A DNA stretch of 64,000 nt from a virus. The stretch lies in IMG/VR virus record IMGVR_UViG_3300033233_000017, positions 1-64,000 of that record, one strand, 5' to 3'. Shown here piece by piece: positions 12,918-20,051 of this stretch. The position numbers and the translations under genes were made by a program. The notes under the pieces are model-generated. The model worked only from the letters and a program-made list of their open reading frames with translations. It did no database searches and was not told the DNA's origin. Within the stretch, counting starts at the first letter, position 1; every line of letters begins with the position of its first letter.

Positions 12918-13704
12918 GACGCCCAAAGCGTACGTGGACTCGTGTTGTTTCACCGAGCCCGCCAGTTACCAAGTTGGAAAGCATGACCCCGGACAAGAGC
13001 GGGATGTTCAGTTTCTGCGCGCGCTACTCGACGCCGCGTTCGATGGGCAGATAGAACTATATACCTCGTCGCTTTCTGTCTCTGAGTGCTTGTTCGTCAG
13101 AGCCAACACCGACAAGAAGCAGGAGCGCATTTTCACTGATGATGTGAAGGCAAACTTCCGCGCGGTGTTGACCTCCGGACAATTCGTAGCTCTCGTTCAA
13201 GACACGATCCTTATTGCTGAACAGGCCCGCGATCTCCTGTGGGTCCACGGTATTCCATTCGGCGGTGCCGACGGAATCCATGTTGCATCCGCCATCGCGT
13301 CCGGATGTGAAGAGTTCCTCACGTTTGATCACTGCCACATCATTTCGAAGGCCGCGGAACTCGAAGAGAAATTCGGATTGCGGGCGGTTCTTCCGCGCAA
13401 TTCCGTCCTTGTCCCGAAAAGCAAACACCCAGATGCCGGCCCGCTGCTTGCGGGTGTTGGAGCGTTGAAAGATGCAGACACGAAAAATCAGCCTCAGGCC
13501 GCTGAAGTTCGAGGAGGCGGTGACGGACATCCTGAAGATCAAGCCGGAGCCCAAGACACAAAGAGCAGCAGCAAACCGAAAGAAAACGACAAAGAAACGA
13601 GTGGCGTCCCGCAACCCGAAGAAAAGCAGCGGGTAGCCGATAACCCACTTGCGCCAGACGGGAAGCCAGACGATAATGCTTCCAGGCCCTCGGGCCCACA
13701 CTAG
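12907..13704 (+). CDS. PIN-domain RNase-like protein
   Basis: 265 aa from a GTG inside the end of the previous gene. The acidic residues of a PIN nuclease are all present: D11 in AYVDSCCF, E60 in SLSVSE, D122 in GADGIHVASA and D141 in FLTFDHCH. PIN nucleases of the VapC type cut RNA in a Mg2+-dependent manner. Unlike VapC (about 130 aa), this protein has some 90 extra C-terminal residues rich in Lys, Glu, Pro and Ser, likely disordered. Context and nuclease fold suggest a toxin or effector carried by the transposon. Confidence 0.8.
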   Translation: MATKTPKAYVDSCCFTEPASYQVGKHDPGQERDVQFLRALLDAAFDGQIELYTSSLSVSECLFVRANTDKKQERIFTDDVKANFRAVLTSGQFVALVQDTILIAEQARDLLWVHGIPFGGADGIHVASAIASGCEEFLTFDHCHIISKAAELEEKFGLRAVLPRNSVLVPKSKHPDAGPLLAGVGALKDADTKNQPQAAEVRGGGDGHPEDQAGAQDTKSSSKPKENDKETSGVPQPEEKQRVADNPLAPDGKPDDNASRPSGPH

Positions 13705-13707
13705 GTT

Positions 13708-13854
13708 CTACTGCTTTTTGGCAGCGGGGACTTCGATCCGCCAAGCTCGGAGTCCCTTATCCTTCGCATAGACTCGGTTGCCATCTTTATCGGTTATCCA
13801 CGCGCGGAAAATCACACGGGTTCCCGTTCGGACGGCATTGGCTTGATTGGCCAT
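13708..13854 (-). CDS. Small basic protein in element 2, 48 aa
   Basis: The ATG is preceded by AAGGAGG with a normal spacer. The peptide starts MANQANAVRTGTRVIFRAWI and reads on through a DKDGNRVYAKD turn to a basic tail; it looks like a small beta-hairpin protein. Opposite in direction to the PIN gene and converging with it. Function unknown. Confidence 0.6.
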   Translation of the reverse strand: MANQANAVRTGTRVIFRAWITDKDGNRVYAKDKGLRAWRIEVPAAKKQ

Positions 13855-13983
13855 CGGCGTATTCCTCCTTCCGCCAGCTAGCTTCTGTGCTGACGTGCAA
13901 AGCCAGCCATTCACCAGCAGAACGAAAGTTGCCGAGGGCCTGAAAACTTGACCATTGTACTGCAAGACCCACCAAATCAGCTT

Positions 13984-14009
13984 GTGGGTTTGTGAAGTAT
14001 ACAACTCCG
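13984..14009 (-). repeat. Right terminal inverted repeat of element 2
   Basis: Matches 11049-11074 in inverted form with three mismatches. Confidence 0.88.
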
Positions 14010-14017
14010 TAAACCAC
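14010..14017. repeat. Target site duplication of element 2, right
   Basis: TAAACCAC, identical to 11041-11048. Confidence 0.9.
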
Positions 14018-14045
14018 CCTAAATCTGCGCTCATTACTCTCTCTT

Positions 14046-14069
14046 AATTAGCGCAGATCTGCGCCCTTT
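14046..14069. repeat. GCGCAGATCTGCGC palindrome, fourth copy
   Basis: Core intact, outer arms AATTA and CCTTT. Confidence 0.65.
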
Positions 14070-14328
14070 CCTACCTCCCCTCACCCCCGCGCCCTACATT
14101 AAACCCCCAAATACCCGTTTTTACCCCCTAAATCACCCCGCCCCAGCGCGTTCCTTAATCTTCTCCATCACCCCTCAACTCTACGCCAAATGACACTCCG
14201 CCACCCTATCAAATACCCCCGCCCGCCGCCCCGCCTTAATCTTCCAGTTCCCGGCCTCTTCTTACCCCAAAACCTTAATCTTTGGGCTCAAGACTGCCGC
14301 CTACCTTCCCCCTCCCAACCCCTTCCGT

Positions 14329-14352
14329 ATTCAGCGCAGATCTGCACCCTTT
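14329..14352. repeat. GCGCAGATCTGCAC palindrome, fifth copy
   Basis: One core mismatch; followed by CCCTTT. Confidence 0.6.
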
Positions 14353-14379
14353 ATCCAGCTACGTCTGCGCTCATTCTTT

Positions 14380-14403
14380 AATCAGCGCAGATATGCGCTC
14401 TTT
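14380..14403. repeat. GCGCAGATATGCGC palindrome, sixth copy
   Basis: Followed by CTCTTTT; preceded at 14363 by a half site that could pair with its left arm. Confidence 0.6.
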
Positions 14404-14467
14404 TATCCCCTTTGCTTTCTTGTGTTTATTATTTTTTTTTTCGTAGAGAAACGTCGGAGATTAGGCC

Positions 14468-14844
14468 ATGAACGCGGACCCGCTCGGCTTCGGGGCACCC
14501 GCTGTGCCACTTCCGGCTTCCGGTTCGTGTTACGGTTCTCGCCATTCGTGTTACGCTTCTCTAAGTCTTGCTGTAGCAATACGTTGCGTGCTAGTGCTAC
14601 GGCTGTTGTGCTTCTGGGCTTGCTGCTGCTGGCTGCTGCCTGGTCCGGTTGCGATGCCGGCTTCGCGTGAGCACGGGCGAGCACGGGCGGGCCGGGATGA
14701 CCCAAACTAGCCACGCATAAGAAGATGATAGTAGCACGTAAACACGCTTGCGTGCTACGACGAAGAAAGTCTGTAAGCGTAAGAAAACACACGCCAGAAA
14801 ACACTTGCAATGTGATACTCACCATGATAGTCTGGGGTTCCACT
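14468..14844. other. Long leader or non-coding stretch before the micro-gene operon
   Basis: Short frames exist on both strands but have Leu/Cys/Trp or Arg-rich compositions and no ribosome-binding site. There is a direct repeat TTCGTGTTACG (near 14525 and 14546), an inverted GTAGCACG repeat, and a TGTGATACTC motif at 14811 close to a possible promoter (TTGCAA at 14804). Confidence 0.4.
14731..14758. repeat. GTAGCACG inverted repeat, copy 3
   Basis: GTAGCACG and CGTGCTAC separated by 12 bases. Confidence 0.6.
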
Positions 14845-15153
14845 ATGACACACATACAAGATGAACGCTCCGGAGAGGATGACTCTCTGAAGGCCCCTGA
14901 TAGGACGGACGTAGGGACGCGGAGTGTAGCGCAACGTATAGTAAACGCTGATGGAGGGTTTTTGCATACGCTGATGGAGCGTGGCGGGTTGACGCGGGAT
15001 CAGGCTATCCGGGCGATGCGGACGTTATTACATGTACGTGCTGCGAAGCTTGACCCGGTACTAGGGGTTATCACAGTGCAGCATGGCGCGTTCTATGAAG
15101 GCTTACCGGTTGGCTTGCAGCGTGAATGGCTTACGGGATGGAGGAAAGGCTAA
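14845..15153 (+). CDS. Hypothetical protein, 102 aa
   Basis: First gene of the micro-gene operon. The N-terminal 25 residues are acidic and probably flexible; residues 30-70 form two helices (GGFLHTLMERGGLTRDQAIR) reminiscent of a small helix-turn-helix. The stop TAA shares a base with the next ATG. Function unknown. Confidence 0.55.
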   Translation: MTHIQDERSGEDDSLKAPDRTDVGTRSVAQRIVNADGGFLHTLMERGGLTRDQAIRAMRTLLHVRAAKLDPVLGVITVQHGAFYEGLPVGLQREWLTGWRKG

Positions 15154-15248
15154 TGGAACACGTTACGCCTGCGGCGAACGCCCGGACCGGGCGCGAGGTG
15201 CTCACGGAATTGCAGCAACTTTCTGAGTACGTGGCGGACTACTGCTAA
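15153..15248 (+). CDS. 31-aa micro-protein
   Basis: ATG overlaps the preceding stop (TAATG) and GGAGGA lies eight bases upstream, which argues for real translation. Peptide ends LTELQQLSEYVADYC, one amphipathic helix. Too short for assignment. Confidence 0.5.
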   Translation: MEHVTPAANARTGREVLTELQQLSEYVADYC

Positions 15249-15252
15249 CCCC

Positions 15253-15468
15253 ATGCGCGCGCAAGTTATTAAGGCCCAAACGATCCTACACCATGGCCGG
15301 GACCTGGGAGTCTACCAGCTACGGGCCGGGGGTGTGACGCTGGCGGAAGTTACCAACGGGCGCGGGGAGCCTGACTGGATCGGGCGCGCAGCGTCGGAGA
15401 TTTGCCGCTTGGCTCCTCGCACGGTCGAGGACGCCCGCGAGATCATGCGGGCGAACAGGAGAAAATGA
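15253..15468 (+). CDS. Small alpha/beta protein, 71 aa
   Basis: Beta hairpin (GVYQLRAGGVTLAEV) followed by two helices, the last very basic. Four-base overlap with the next gene. No family recognised. Confidence 0.55.
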   Translation: MRAQVIKAQTILHHGRDLGVYQLRAGGVTLAEVTNGRGEPDWIGRAASEICRLAPRTVEDAREIMRANRRK

Positions 15469-15737
15469 ACGTGATAACCGCATCGAAACAGTACGAGAAC
15501 CCAAACCCGTTCAACTGGGAGCCAGAGCCGCAACGCAGCACGCCGGCGTGGGTATGGTGGCTGCTCGCGGACGATGGCGGGCTGGTAGACACCATCCGCG
15601 AGGAAAGCCAGATCCTCACATTTGAGCAGCTATGGGCGGCGCGCGGGCGGCGCGCGGTGCGGGCATTTAAGCGCATGTATGGGGTTAGCCGCGTTGAACT
15701 CCCGTCCCAGATCGGCAAACGGAGGGCGCGCTCATGA
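15465..15737 (+). CDS. Small Trp-rich protein, 90 aa
   Basis: Contains STPAWVWWLLADDGG then a helix pair with LTFEQLWAARGRRAVRAFKR. The Arg-rich C-terminus suggests nucleic-acid contact. ATGA overlap on both sides of the gene. Confidence 0.55.
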   Translation: MNVITASKQYENPNPFNWEPEPQRSTPAWVWWLLADDGGLVDTIREESQILTFEQLWAARGRRAVRAFKRMYGVSRVELPSQIGKRRARS

Positions 15738-15850
15738 CACCGGCGCAACGTGACGCAGTGCGGGCGGCGCTATCGCTGGCCGGGGAATTCATTCTGTTTG
15801 TCGCAGTCATGGGCGCGCTGCTGCTGCTCTGGGCTGTGTGGTCTTGGTAA
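15734..15850 (+). CDS. 38-aa membrane micro-protein
   Basis: ATG overlaps the upstream stop. Fourteen soluble residues, then a single hydrophobic helix (FILFVAVMGALLLLWAVW). Expected to be a single-span inner-membrane peptide. Function unknown. Confidence 0.5.
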   Translation: MTPAQRDAVRAALSLAGEFILFVAVMGALLLLWAVWSW

Positions 15851-15865
15851 GGAGGAGGGATTCAG

Positions 15866-15964
15866 ATGGAGAGCAGGAAGCCAATACGATTACGCAAGGG
15901 GGCGTTTTACTGCCTCGTTGAAGCGCTCAGGCGCAGGACGCATGAAACAGACCATCTACACTAA
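15866..15964 (+). CDS. 32-aa basic micro-protein
   Basis: GGAGGAGGG precedes the ATG. The peptide (MESRKPIRLRKGAFYCLVEA start) is strongly basic. It overlaps the next gene by 23 bases, so it could also serve as a translational leader. Confidence 0.45.
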   Translation: MESRKPIRLRKGAFYCLVEALRRRTHETDHLH

Positions 15965-16355
15965 CACCGCACACGGACGAGTCTTTACGAGTGTCCGCAT
16001 AGACGAGAACGGCAAGGGCACATGGAAGTTTATACCGCGCGATTATCGGGGCTCGTTTACCATCGAGCCAAGCGGGGGCCGTTTACAGTGCGATTCGTGG
16101 GCACGGTCGCGGAGGGCTGAACACATGCCACTGCTGCCGGACTACGACCGAGACGCTATTGCACGCGCGAACCTGGAGCACAAGCGCAAACTGGACCGCG
16201 ACCGCGTTACCGCCGAATGGAGGACGCGCAGCGCGCGGCACCCGAGCACGGACACTATTACTAGCGGGCCGCTATTCGGCGGACCGAAACAGACGACAAT
16301 GTTTGACCAGGAGGATAACACCAATGGGACGAATGAATTCCCGCTATCCCGGTAG
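15942..16355 (+). CDS. Hypothetical protein, 137 aa
   Basis: Strand-rich N-terminal part (GRVFTSVRIDENGKGTWKF) and a long charged helix in the middle. The start is the ATG inside the preceding micro-gene. Function unknown; part of the same operon. Confidence 0.5.
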   Translation: MKQTIYTNTAHGRVFTSVRIDENGKGTWKFIPRDYRGSFTIEPSGGRLQCDSWARSRRAEHMPLLPDYDRDAIARANLEHKRKLDRDRVTAEWRTRSARHPSTDTITSGPLFGGPKQTTMFDQEDNTNGTNEFPLSR

Positions 16356-17100
16356 TTGCTCGATTTGCGGCAAACGCTTCTCCGAGGGCGCGGATATCGA
16401 CTACGACAAGGCAACTCGCAGCGCGGCGCACTGGGCTTGCAAGCGCGACGAGAAACCGCTACCTGCGGACCTCAAAACGTACCAGATCGGAGGCGGCTCC
16501 GGTTATGGCTGTGTGGGTTGGGACATCGGACAGGTTGTCCGGGCGAGCACCCGAGAAGTGGAGCGGGGCTATCCTGCTTATCTGTGCGTGCTCCAAACTC
16601 GATCTCAGTATGTGAGGGATGATGGGCTGAGCTTCGGCGTGGGCGAAGATTCCGGACACCTCTATACGGCGGTCTGCCGAGAGGCAACAGCGACCGAAAC
16701 CGAGCCACTGATCGCCAAGCAACGGCGAGCCGAAACGATCAAGACCGCTAAGTCCTCCCTGGAACAACTCAAACGCCAGATCCGAGAGGGCGGGGAATGC
16801 CCGCGCGCCGAGGACGGCGGATCGCTGGTAGTGGACGGAGAGCGTTTGTTCGACACGCAGACGATCTACGGCGGAGGGGACTGGTTTGTGCTCACGCCTG
16901 AGCATGTCTGGTACGTGCAGAACAACGGCGCAGACGGCGACAATTGGGGCGCGAACAACGTCCGGACTGGCGGGGCTGGCGCGATTGGCTGGAGGGTCCC
17001 CAGAGATGAGGCACTCGTAGCGTTGCTTTGCCTGCGGGAACTGATTGCTGCACTCTGCCGATGTCGGCGCAACGTACGCGCGCATACGCCGGCAGCGTAG
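16324..17100 (+). CDS. Hypothetical zinc-knuckle protein, 258 aa
   Basis: AGGAGG precedes the ATG. Begins with a CSICGKRF knuckle and a second Cys (HWACKRDE), a probable zinc finger, followed by a mixed region with QIGGGSGYGCVGWDIGQVV. The C-terminal residues VRAHTPAA are encoded by a copy of the 14-bp palindrome that ends 11 bases before the stop. Function unknown. Confidence 0.55.
   Translation: MGRMNSRYPGSCSICGKRFSEGADIDYDKATRSAAHWACKRDEKPLPADLKTYQIGGGSGYGCVGWDIGQVVRASTREVERGYPAYLCVLQTRSQYVRDDGLSFGVGEDSGHLYTAVCREATATETEPLIAKQRRAETIKTAKSSLEQLKRQIREGGECPRAEDGGSLVVDGERLFDTQTIYGGGDWFVLTPEHVWYVQNNGADGDNWGANNVRTGGAGAIGWRVPRDEALVALLCLRELIAALCRCRRNVRAHTPAA
17074..17087. repeat. 14-bp dispersed palindrome, copy 3
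   Basis: GTACGCGCGCATAC at the extreme 3' end of a gene. Confidence 0.75.
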
Positions 17101-17124
17101 AGCAGGCAGGAGGACGGAGGACAC

Positions 17125-17457
17125 ATGATTGACGAAACGGGGATATTCCGAATCCACGACGAGACCGGATGGTACGCTGTCGATGCGACAGGCGAACTAC
17201 TCACCAAACCGGTGGAGACGAACGAGCAGTTAACCGAGATACTTCAATTAGTTACGGTCTCACGCGTGATCCGGAAGGAGGACAGGAGCGCTCGCAACAC
17301 GCGCGGAAGCCTTGTTCGGCGGATCTACCGGGCGCTCAACTGGCATGAGAGTGCGGCCCGCTGGTACGGGCAAGCGCTTGCTCTTGGGTGGGAATCGTAC
17401 TATAACCGAATGCGACCCGCGATCTGGGCCGCGATTGAGGAACGGAGCGATGGATAA
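17125..17457 (+). CDS. Hypothetical protein, 110 aa
   Basis: Strong ribosome-binding site (AGGAGGACGGAGG). N-terminal beta hairpin (GIFRIHDETGWYAVDATG), then helices rich in Arg and Trp. No family recognised. Overlaps the following frame by eight bases. Confidence 0.55.
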   Translation: MIDETGIFRIHDETGWYAVDATGELLTKPVETNEQLTEILQLVTVSRVIRKEDRSARNTRGSLVRRIYRALNWHESAARWYGQALALGWESYYNRMRPAIWAAIEERSDG

Positions 17458-17734
17458 GCGCCTGTGTGACGCACTCCTCGACAATACCGCGGACGGCTAC
17501 CTGCTTACGACCGTGACCTGCGGTCCGAGGGAAAAACCGAGACTGATATTGTCAAAGATTCTGTATGCACTGCAAATGGGGCATAACTACCGGGAGCGAG
17601 ACCGACGCATCAGTAAGGCTATCTGCGCTTCTAGCGTGCGGACCCGCTCCCGTAGGTCCGAGACGGAACACTCCAGGGCGCTCTGCCTGCCTGGACGCCC
17701 CATATCGGCGCGGACGCGGCGCACATACGAGTAG
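17450..17734 (+). CDS. Possible gene overlapping an antisense HTH gene
   Basis: The first 55 residues look like protein (MDKRLCDALLDNTADGYLLT onward, helical). From about residue 55 the composition turns Arg/Ser-rich where it lies antisense to the helix-turn-helix gene at 17587-17823. Either the gene is real and the two converge with a 148-base overlap, or only its first part is genuine. Confidence 0.35.
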   Translation: MDKRLCDALLDNTADGYLLTTVTCGPREKPRLILSKILYALQMGHNYRERDRRISKAICASSVRTRSRRSETEHSRALCLPGRPISARTRRTYE

Positions 17735-17823
17735 CTACAGCCGGCGTGACGGGAGACCTCGCGGGCCGTTAGGTCCGTTGTGAGCAGTAGATTACGGGCG
17801 CGTTGAGCTTTAGGGGCTCGCAT
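17587..17823 (-). CDS. Helix-turn-helix protein, 78 aa
   Basis: The segment LTAREVSRHAGCSYSYVRRV followed by RADMGRPG is a helix-turn-helix of the type seen in phage and transposon DNA-binding proteins; a coiled coil follows (DLRERVRTLEAQIALLMRR). It is divergent from the AAA+ gene 145 bases away and may regulate it. Its ribosome-binding site is weak. Confidence 0.6.
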   Translation of the reverse strand: MRAPKAQRARNLLLTTDLTAREVSRHAGCSYSYVRRVRADMGRPGRQSALECSVSDLRERVRTLEAQIALLMRRSRSR

Positions 17824-17900
17824 ACATTCCCAGTTTAAGCCATTGTATGCCTAACTTGATGAAGCCGATGAAAAAAAGGCCCGAAACTCGCAGAAAAGTC

Positions 17901-17927
17901 TTGCTACGTGTTGAGCATCGTGATACT
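17901..17927 (+). promoter_or_regulatory. Putative promoter of the AAA+ operon
   Basis: TTGCTA and GATACT, with a short 15-base spacer. It contains CGTGATACTC (from 17919), whose exact complement lies in the promoter at 21884-21912. Confidence 0.35.
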
Positions 17928-17968
17928 CTACCTATCTGCTTGGTGCAGTTACTAAACAGGAGCGCAAT

Positions 17969-19474
17969 ATGACATTGGGCGAAAAGGTCAAAAGGGCGAG
18001 TAAGGTCAGTACCCCGCTCGTTTTTGTTACGACTCCGGACCCCGCTGCTGCCATCGCGTCAATAGCGGACGGGCTCCGGAACGGGGAAGACATGCCACTG
18101 TTGCGGTGGGACATCGCGCAGGGGCTCCAGCCGGGTAACGATGCTGGAAAAGCATCCTGGACGGCCCTTGGCTCCCCCGATCCGATGGCGAGCGGAAACC
18201 CCACGGAAGCGCTCATGCTGCTCGCAAAAGCGCCTGAGCGCACTGTGGTGTTCATGCTCAATGTGCACCTATTCCTGAACGATCCGCCCGTCAAACAGGC
18301 CCTCTGGAACCTGCGAGACCCCTACAAACAGAACCAGCGAATGATCGTGGGGCTCGGGACAAGCGTGCAATTGCCTGCGGAACTCGCCCAGGATGTTGTC
18401 GTTTTCGATGAGCCACTGCCCGATGCAACCGCCATCCAGGGCATTGTGGGCACGGTCCTGGAAGCTGTACCAGGGCAGGACGGAGCGCCCGATCCGGTAA
18501 TCATCTCCAAAGCTGCCGACGCCCTGACAGGTCTGTCGGCATTCAGGGCAGAGCAGACCACGGCGATGTCGCTACGACGCGATGACTCGCAGAAAGTCGT
18601 GCTCGACATGGACATCTTGCGGGAGCGGCATCGTCAGACCATTGAACAGACGCCGGGGCTCAAGGTGGATCGGGGCGATGAAACCTTTCGAAGTGTCGGA
18701 GGGTGCGCCAATATCATCAATTTTCTTGAACGCATCGCGACAGGTAGGCGACCACCGAAACTGGTCGTGCGGTTGGATGAGATCGACAAGATGATGGGCG
18801 GGGCAAGGGGCGACACGTCAGGCACTAGTCAAGACGCTCTTGGGGTTCTGCTGTCGTTCATGGAAGATCACGAGGGCGACGGGCTTACGGGCCTGCTGGC
18901 CTATGGCGTACCGGGAGCGGGCAAGAGCCTGCTGTCCAAGGCTCTGGGCAATCGCCTGGGAACGCTGACGCTCTCTTTCGACATGGGAGCCATGCGCTGC
19001 TCGCTGGTAGGCTCCAGCGAGCAGCGCATCCGTCAGTCGCTAAAAGTCATCGAAGCCATCAGCGGGGGGAATTGCTTATTCATGGGCACGTGCAACCGTG
19101 CCGACGTGCTCCCTCCTGAACTCCAGAGCCGGTTCGGGCTTGGTCAGTATATGTTCGACGCGCCGACCGCCGAGGAACGCGCCGTCATCTGGCAGATCTA
19201 CCTCAAGAAGTTCGACTTGTCGGATCAGGACCGGCCCGTGGACATCGGCTGGACTGGGCGCGAGATCAAACGCTGCGCATCAAACGCGTGGCTGCTGAAC
19301 TGCCCGCTGATCGAAGCGGCTCAGTACGTCGTGCCGGTGAGCCGAGCGCGGGCTTCGGACATCGACGCGCTGCGCAAGTGGGCGGACGGAAAGCTTCTCT
19401 CTGCCGACTACGCGGGGACATACCAATACGAACGCTCCACCGCTACGAAACAGGTGCGAGCGCTGGAGGTCTAG
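17969..19474 (+). CDS. Ycf46-like AAA+ ATPase with transposed Walker B
   Basis: 501 aa. The N-terminal 200 residues follow the Ycf46 plan (LLRWDIAQGL, VVFMLNVHLFL, LPAELAQDVVVFDEPLPD, then ALTGLSAFRAEQ). In the AAA+ part the Walker B segment LDEIDKMMGG (D270-K274) with its TSQDALGVLLSFMED helix comes before Walker A YGVPGAGKS (313-320). After the SEQRIRQSLKVIEAIS helix, where Walker B should be, the chain goes directly to CLFMGTCNRADVLPPELQSR. All motifs are there but in permuted order. Ycf46 proteins are of unknown function; the following DUF1257-like gene is their usual neighbour. Transcribed from the promoter region just upstream. Confidence 0.85.
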   Translation: MTLGEKVKRASKVSTPLVFVTTPDPAAAIASIADGLRNGEDMPLLRWDIAQGLQPGNDAGKASWTALGSPDPMASGNPTEALMLLAKAPERTVVFMLNVHLFLNDPPVKQALWNLRDPYKQNQRMIVGLGTSVQLPAELAQDVVVFDEPLPDATAIQGIVGTVLEAVPGQDGAPDPVIISKAADALTGLSAFRAEQTTAMSLRRDDSQKVVLDMDILRERHRQTIEQTPGLKVDRGDETFRSVGGCANIINFLERIATGRRPPKLVVRLDEIDKMMGGARGDTSGTSQDALGVLLSFMEDHEGDGLTGLLAYGVPGAGKSLLSKALGNRLGTLTLSFDMGAMRCSLVGSSEQRIRQSLKVIEAISGGNCLFMGTCNRADVLPPELQSRFGLGQYMFDAPTAEERAVIWQIYLKKFDLSDQDRPVDIGWTGREIKRCASNAWLLNCPLIEAAQYVVPVSRARASDIDALRKWADGKLLSADYAGTYQYERSTATKQVRALEV

Positions 19475-19476
19475 CC

Positions 19477-19833
19477 ATGCCTTGCTGGACAGTCACGGCC
19501 AACGAATTGAAGATGATTAACCCCGACGAGGGCCTGCTCCGTGCGACACTCGAAGAACTGGGATACACCGTTTACGAGAATTCCCGGTACGGCCACTTTG
19601 CCGCCGATCACTTTGGTGGAACGCGGAGCGAGTTACAGGGCTCTAGCGTCCAGATCATCGGCGGAAAGATCACGGTGAGCAGCAAGTACAAGACGCACCA
19701 GAAACTCCTGGACGCGAACAAAGCCGTGGCGCAGGGCTACAGCCGCCAAATTGTGCAGGCTTCAGCCAAGCGAACCGGATTCAGCGTCTATTGGAAGTCT
19801 GAGACGGAATTTGAACTGGCGAAGAGGTACTGA
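19477..19833 (+). CDS. DUF1257/Ycf35-like protein
   Basis: 118 aa, two bases after the ATPase gene. The layout (LLRATLEELGYTVYENSRYG, QIIGGKITVSSKYKTHQKL, QGYSRQIVQASAKRTGFSV) fits DUF1257: helix, strand pair, then a helix ending in a RTGF turn and final strand. In cyanobacteria and phages this family is found beside Ycf46-like ATPases, and that linkage is repeated here. Biochemical role unknown. Confidence 0.65.
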   Translation: MPCWTVTANELKMINPDEGLLRATLEELGYTVYENSRYGHFAADHFGGTRSELQGSSVQIIGGKITVSSKYKTHQKLLDANKAVAQGYSRQIVQASAKRTGFSVYWKSETEFELAKRY

Positions 19834-19834
19834 C

Positions 19835-20038
19835 ATGAGCGGAATCGACAAGATCAAGGGTAGCATCCTGGAAGACGGGACGATCAAAACCTCGACCGAT
19901 CAGGTAAGTGCGGCGAATCACTCGACCGCCGAAGCGTTCCTGCGGGAACTCACCCGGCTCACGGGCGGCGCGGTGACGCGCATCCGCAAACCGCAGGTAC
20001 ATACCCACCTGCACACACACGAGCACGAAGGACACTAA
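19835..20038 (+). CDS. DUF2997-like protein with His-rich tail
   Basis: 67 aa. The core (GSILEDGTIKTSTDQVSAAN, then AEAFLRELTRLTGGAV) resembles DUF2997, the small third member often seen with DUF1257 and Ycf46-like proteins. It ends in HTHLHTHEHEGH, six histidines that could bind a metal. The family match is by layout only. Confidence 0.5.
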   Translation: MSGIDKIKGSILEDGTIKTSTDQVSAANHSTAEAFLRELTRLTGGAVTRIRKPQVHTHLHTHEHEGH

Positions 20039-20051
20039 CGGAGTCTCAAAC

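Larger units (their letters stand above)
11049..14009 (+). mobile_element. IS1595-type element carrying a PIN-domain gene pair
   Basis: Ends are 26-base inverted repeats with three mismatches, flanked by the exact 8-bp duplication TAAACCAC; an 8-bp duplication is the rule for IS1595. It contains an intact-looking DDE transposase, an uncharacterised 275-aa gene, a PIN-domain gene and, on the other strand, a 48-aa protein. The size (2961 bp) is close to that of element 1 (2905 bp), and both repeats contain the TTGACA of the transposase promoter. The insertion is in non-coding DNA. Confidence 0.92.
14018..14467. other. Non-coding palindrome-rich region
   Basis: No convincing gene. It holds a half site (14022-14035), three copies of the GCGCAGATCTGCGC family (14046, 14329, 14380), another half site at 14363-14375, and a C-rich stretch (14077-14144) whose complementary strand has eight or more G-runs able to form G-quadruplexes. 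A ten-T run ends it (14432-14441). It separates the accessory region from the micro-gene operon and may be a regulatory hub or origin. Confidence 0.5.

Noticed and set aside
14422-14710. Two plus-strand frames with hydrophobic or Cys-rich stretches and a 150-aa minus-strand frame in the same region
   Set aside because: No ribosome-binding sites; compositions look like translated repeats and poly-pyrimidine sequence.
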